DNA from: BS750m-G62 sp964577175
GTDB lineage: Bacteria; Planctomycetota; Phycisphaerae; FEN-1346
Assembly (NCBI GenBank): GCA_964577175.1
Contig: CAZNYC010000158.1
Span: 1 to 8,349 of the forward strand
Direction: 5' to 3'
Length of the DNA: 8,349 nt
Shown: positions 6,843 to 8,349 of the stretch, piece after piece
Numbering within the stretch: position 1 is the first letter of the stretch
Layout of the letters: the number at the start of each line of letters is the position of its first letter
The notes under the pieces: generated by a model
Told to the model about the DNA's origin: nothing
Database searches by the model: none
What the model saw: the letters and a program-made list of their open reading frames with translations, nothing else
Position numbers and translations under genes: made by a program

Positions 6843-6936
6843 GATGAAATGGTCGGCTCGCTCTCGTGGGCTATCCAGGGCGCCCGTCGTCGCCCGGCCT
6901 CTCCGACGCGACGGACCCACCGGACGCGCCGCCGCT

Positions 6937-6965
6937 ACGGTATCCGCCCGCCGGCCCGTTTGCAA
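6937..6965 (-). promoter_or_regulatory. Candidate sigma70-type promoter of the minus-strand cluster
   Basis: On the minus strand, TTGCAA (6965-6960) and TACCGT (6942-6937) are separated by exactly 17 bases. They match the -35 and -10 consensus at 4 of 6 and 3 of 6 positions. Transcription would begin near 6930, leaving a leader of about 100 bases before the DUF3467 ATG. This is the best match I found in the upstream region, but weak matches also occur by chance. Confidence 0.35.
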
Positions 6966-7060
6966 GGCCCGGCCGAGGCGGGTCGGCACATCCGGGGCGA
7001 CGCACCCCGTCCGTCCGCCCGCCAATGAGAAACATCGTCACACGAGGCCGCCGCCCTTTA

Positions 7061-7207
7061 GCACGACAACGCTAACGCCTGCGCGGCAGGGCTCCGCACC
7101 CGCCGCGCAGGCCTGGAAAAGGCATGTCGAGCGCGGTGGGTGCCCTCCGCTCCGGTCGGGACAGGCTCCGGCCCACCGCGCAACATGCCGACGTGGCGTT
7201 GTCGTGC
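7061..7207. repeat. 147-bp nested inverted repeat, related to the palindromes inside the cluster
   Basis: Perfect 12-bp outer arms, GCACGACAACGC (7061-7072) and GCGTTGTCGTGC (7196-7207), enclose two hairpins. Hairpin 1 is GCCTGCGCGGC (7077-7087) with GCCGCGCAGGC (7102-7112); its GGGCTCCGCACCCGCCGCGC part matches 4176-4196 apart from one base. Hairpin 2 is GCGCGGTGGG (7131-7140) with CCCACCGCGC (7172-7181), extended by GGCATGT (7121-7127) with ACATGCC (7183-7189). The GCGCGGTG core is shared with copies A and B. No target-site duplication is visible outside the arms and no transposase is present, so it could be a MITE-like or REP-like element, or a structural boundary between divergent transcripts. 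Confidence 0.75.
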
Positions 7208-7290
7208 CAGGCGGAGCGGGACGCGGTCTGCGCCGGCCGCCCGGCGCGTTCCGCACTCCGGCGATTTCGGGTTTCCCGTCGCGCGGCCGG

Positions 7291-7308
7291 GCACCGTATA
7301 ATAGGTGC
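7291..7308 (+). promoter_or_regulatory. Promoter -10 box (TATAAT) bracketed by an inverted repeat
   Basis: TATAAT at 7297-7302 is a perfect -10 consensus in very GC-rich DNA, 37 bases before the methyltransferase ATG. No good -35 is seen 16-18 bases upstream (TCCCGT in the expected place). GCACC (7291-7295) and GGTGC (7304-7308) form a 5-bp inverted repeat around the -10 box, a possible operator. Transcription would start near 7309, giving a leader of about 30 bases. Confidence 0.6.
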
Positions 7309-7326
7309 TCCGTCACACGAACCTGC

Positions 7327-7332
7327 AAGGAG
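7327..7332 (+). promoter_or_regulatory. Shine-Dalgarno site of the methyltransferase long form
   Basis: AAGGAG lies 7 bases upstream of ATG at 7340. It supports the start that includes the signal-peptide-like segment, even though the reading frame stays open upstream to about 7124. Confidence 0.8.
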
Positions 7333-7339
7333 AAACGCG

Positions 7340-7987
7340 ATGAAACGATTCGGTCCGGCGATCCTCGGTCTGGCGGTGACCCTGGCATCCCTCGGCGTCG
7401 CCGACGGCGCCGGCAGTGAGGAGACACCGATGTCCCCCGCCGCGCGCGAGCAGTTCCTCCGCGATTTCGACCGCACCGGCATGGACACCACCCCCGGCGA
7501 CGCCATGCTGCTGCGCATCCTCGTCGGGGCGAGCGGGGCGAAGCGCGGCGTGGAGGTCGGCTCGTACAAGGGTTTCGGCGCGATGAACATGGGCATCGCC
7601 TTCGAGCGGGTCGGCGGGCACCTGACGACCGTCGAGATCGACCCCGACACCGCCGACGCCTGCCGCAAGAACCTCCGCACCGTCGGCCTCCAGGACACGG
7701 TGACCTGCGTCACGGGCGACGCCCTGAAGGTCCTGCCCACGCTGGAGGGCGAGTACGATTTCCTCTTCATCGATGCCAGGAAGAGCGACTACATGCGGTA
7801 CTTCAAGGCGATGGAACCGAAACTCGTGCCGGGGGCGGTCATCGTCGCGGACAACTCCATCCGCAGCGCCCGGGCGATGCGGGACTTCCTGGATTACCTC
7901 GCGAAGAGCCCCGACTACGACACCGTCACGATCCGCGCGTCGATGGAAAAGAACGACGGCATGACGGTGGCGCACAAGATTCGCTGA
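7340..7987 (+). CDS. Class I SAM-dependent O-methyltransferase (COMT-like) with an N-terminal signal-peptide-like segment
   Basis: 215 aa. SAM-binding motif I is VEVGSYKGFGAM (71-82), TTVEIDPDTA (96-105) supplies the acidic residues that normally hold the ribose, and GDALKVLPTL (126-135) follows. FIDARKSDY (143-151) and VADN (169-172) place D145, D171 and N172 where COMT-type enzymes hold their divalent metal, so a metal-dependent O-methyltransferase of small hydroxylated molecules is the best reading. Residues 1-21 (MKR, then FGPAILGLAVTLASLGVA) look like a Sec signal peptide with possible cleavage after A21; no lipobox cysteine is present. That is odd, because SAM is cytosolic. A second ATG (codon 31, 7430) with AGGAG upstream could give a cytosolic form starting MSPAAREQFL, close to where family members usually begin. 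The gene stands alone, divergent from the minus-strand cluster. Fold assignment is strong; substrate unknown. Confidence 0.92.
   Translation: MKRFGPAILGLAVTLASLGVADGAGSEETPMSPAAREQFLRDFDRTGMDTTPGDAMLLRILVGASGAKRGVEVGSYKGFGAMNMGIAFERVGGHLTTVEIDPDTADACRKNLRTVGLQDTVTCVTGDALKVLPTLEGEYDFLFIDARKSDYMRYFKAMEPKLVPGAVIVADNSIRSARAMRDFLDYLAKSPDYDTVTIRASMEKNDGMTVAHKIR
7419..7423 (+). promoter_or_regulatory. Internal Shine-Dalgarno-like site before an in-frame ATG of the methyltransferase
   Basis: AGGAG lies 6 bases before the in-frame ATG at 7430. It could start a 185-aa form without the signal-peptide-like segment. The same bases encode Glu-Glu, so the match may be accidental. Confidence 0.4.
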
Positions 7988-8004
7988 CGGTCGCCGCCTC
8001 CGCG

Positions 8005-8077
8005 GTCGAACGCCGTGCCGCGCTGCTTTCGTGCCGTCACCCTCAGCGAGCGAAGCGGAGTCGAACGGCGCGCCGCG
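8005..8077. repeat. 18-bp imperfect direct repeat flanking a REP-like fragment
   Basis: GTCGAACGCCGTGCCGCG (8005-8022) recurs at 8060-8077 with 2 differences. Between them, CCTCAGCGAGCGAAGCGGAG resembles the GAGCGAGCG-type core seen in reverse at about 4372-4391 and common in intergenic repeats of uncultivated bacteria. It starts right after the methyltransferase stop and looks like repeat debris. No coding role is seen. Confidence 0.55.
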
Positions 8078-8104
8078 ATCGATACTCTGAGAAAACGCGA
8101 TAGC

Positions 8105-8130
8105 GCGCACCCCCCGAAAATGCGCTTTTT
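8105..8130 (+). terminator. Possible intrinsic terminator 1 downstream of the methyltransferase gene
   Basis: GCGCA (8105-8109), an 11-base loop and TGCGC (8121-8125) are followed directly by TTTTT. The stem is short, so it would be weak alone, but two similar modules follow. Confidence 0.4.
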
Positions 8131-8152
8131 CCGACCCCGAATCGCCGATTCT

Positions 8153-8166
8153 GTCCCGTGTGGGAC
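8153..8166. repeat. Short palindrome upstream of a possible -10 box
   Basis: GTCCC (8153-8157), GTGT, GGGAC (8162-8166). It ends 15 bases before the extended -10 motif at 8182, where a -35 box or an operator would sit. At this length it may be chance. Confidence 0.3.
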
Positions 8167-8181
8167 GATTGGGGGCCGGCA

Positions 8182-8190
8182 TGTTAAAAT
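8182..8190 (+). promoter_or_regulatory. Possible extended -10 promoter
   Basis: TGTTAAAAT fits the extended form TG-N-TATAAT with 5 of 6 matches in the hexamer. No -35 is recognisable. It could drive a transcript that passes the two following hairpin/T-run modules toward an ATG at 8318, whose reading frame leaves the window. Confidence 0.3.
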
Positions 8191-8217
8191 GGGTAAGGCG
8201 AAACGTACCCCTTTTTT
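8191..8217 (+). terminator. Possible intrinsic terminator 2
   Basis: GGGTA (8191-8195), a 10-base loop and TACCC (8206-8210) are followed by C and six T (8212-8217). It is a short stem with a good T-run. Confidence 0.4.
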
Positions 8218-8247
8218 CCACTTTTTGATCGAAACGCGCGCCGATGC

Positions 8248-8279
8248 GCGCAAACTTGCCTCGAACTTGCGCCTTTTTT
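8248..8279 (+). terminator. Possible intrinsic terminator 3, with a competing hairpin
   Basis: GCGCAA (8248-8253), a 13-base loop and TTGCGC (8267-8272) are followed by C and six T (8274-8279). A second hairpin, GCGCGC (8236-8241) with GCGCGC (8246-8251), uses part of the same left arm, so the two cannot form together, as in attenuators. The loop region holds a direct repeat of AACTTGC (8253-8259 and 8264-8270). Confidence 0.45.
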
Positions 8280-8330
8280 CGGTGCATCGAGGAGGGGCGA
8301 TATAAATTAAAAGCGCGATGAACGGCAGTG

Positions 8331-8349
8331 CCGGAGTACCGGAGTACCG
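8331..8349. repeat. 8-bp tandem repeat cut by the window end
   Basis: CCGGAGTA occurs twice in tandem, then CCG at the edge. It may be the beginning of a longer microsatellite-like or operator array, or just two units. Confidence 0.5.

Larger units (their letters stand above)
6843..7339. other. Divergent intergenic region between the cluster and the methyltransferase gene
   Basis: About 500 bases lie between the ribosome site of the DUF3467 gene and the ATG of the methyltransferase. No convincing gene was found on either strand. It holds a leftward promoter candidate, a nested inverted repeat with related hairpins (7061-7207), and the rightward promoter. The part from 6966 to 7060 shows nothing I can name. 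Confidence 0.6.
7988..8349. other. Non-coding right end
   Basis: About 360 bases without a supported gene. Besides repeats and terminator-like hairpins it contains a TATAAA (8301-8306) in an AT-rich patch and an ATG at 8318 whose frame (MNGSAGVPEY...) runs off the window. A purine-rich AGGAGGGG (about 8289-8296) lies more than 20 bases from that ATG, too far for a normal ribosome site, so a next gene starting here is possible but unsupported. Confidence 0.5.

Noticed and set aside
4412..6844. Plus-strand open frame of 810 codons
   Set aside because: Antisense shadow of the GAF-HlyD and DUF3467 genes, and it reads through repeat copy B.
4293..7025. Minus-strand open frame of 910 codons in another frame
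   Set aside because: It passes through two real genes and the repeats between them. Composition is Arg/Gly/Ala/Pro-rich and it carries no motif; the GAF-HlyD and DUF3467 frames explain the same DNA.
7061..7207. Insertion sequence or transposon
   Set aside because: No transposase frame and no flanking target duplication is seen, so it is kept as a repeat only.
7124..7339. Upstream extension of the methyltransferase frame to 7124
   Set aside because: The extension translates the intergenic repeat and the promoter. The AAGGAG at 7327-7332 and TATAAT at 7297-7302 place the start at 7340.
8015..8305. Plus-strand 96-codon frame at the right end
   Set aside because: It starts inside the direct repeat and REP-like fragment, crosses three hairpin/T-run modules, has no ribosome site and no recognisable domain.

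Overview
The window is very GC-rich (roughly 70% by eye, not counted). It most likely comes from a member of the Planctomycetota, possibly an uncultivated Phycisphaerae-like lineage. The taxonomic call is an inference: as I recall them, planctomycete genomes are where a PqqD-M50-HlyD fusion, a GAF-HlyD fusion, a shortened SecA paralogue and DUF3467 proteins occur together.

Left four-fifths (1-6829): one gene cluster on the minus strand, in the order DUF3467 protein (6416-6829), tandem-GAF/HlyD membrane adaptor (4424-6304), PqqD-like/M50 site-2-protease-like/HlyD fusion (1966-4158), and a SecA-like ATPase (from 1964 to beyond the left edge). The last two are separated by one base, so they are probably translationally coupled. 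The two larger gaps inside the cluster, 111 bp and 265 bp, are occupied largely by GC-rich palindromic repeats that belong to one family. A plausible minus-strand promoter lies at 6937-6965, and the first gene has a strong Shine-Dalgarno site.

Middle (6830-7339): a divergent intergenic region. It holds the promoter of the minus-strand cluster, a nested inverted-repeat structure (7061-7207) related to the repeats inside the cluster, and a promoter with a perfect TATAAT box for the rightward gene.

Right (7340-7987): one plus-strand gene for a class I SAM-dependent, COMT-like O-methyltransferase. Unusually, it begins with a signal-peptide-like segment. A second ATG with its own Shine-Dalgarno site lies just after that segment.

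Right edge (7988-8349): no complete gene. It holds an 18-bp direct repeat, a REP-like fragment, three hairpin-plus-T-run modules that look like tandem intrinsic terminators, a possible extended -10 promoter, and an 8-bp tandem repeat cut by the window end.

Working model (inference): the minus-strand genes build an uncharacterised envelope machine. The SecA-like ATPase would supply energy, the PqqD-like head of the M50 protein would bind a peptide substrate, the M50 body would cleave it or carry it through the membrane, and the two HlyD parts would form the periplasmic adaptor. The cytosolic GAF domains would sense a ligand. No ABC or RND pump and no outer-membrane channel is encoded in the window, so the two HlyD-type adaptors have no visible conventional partner.
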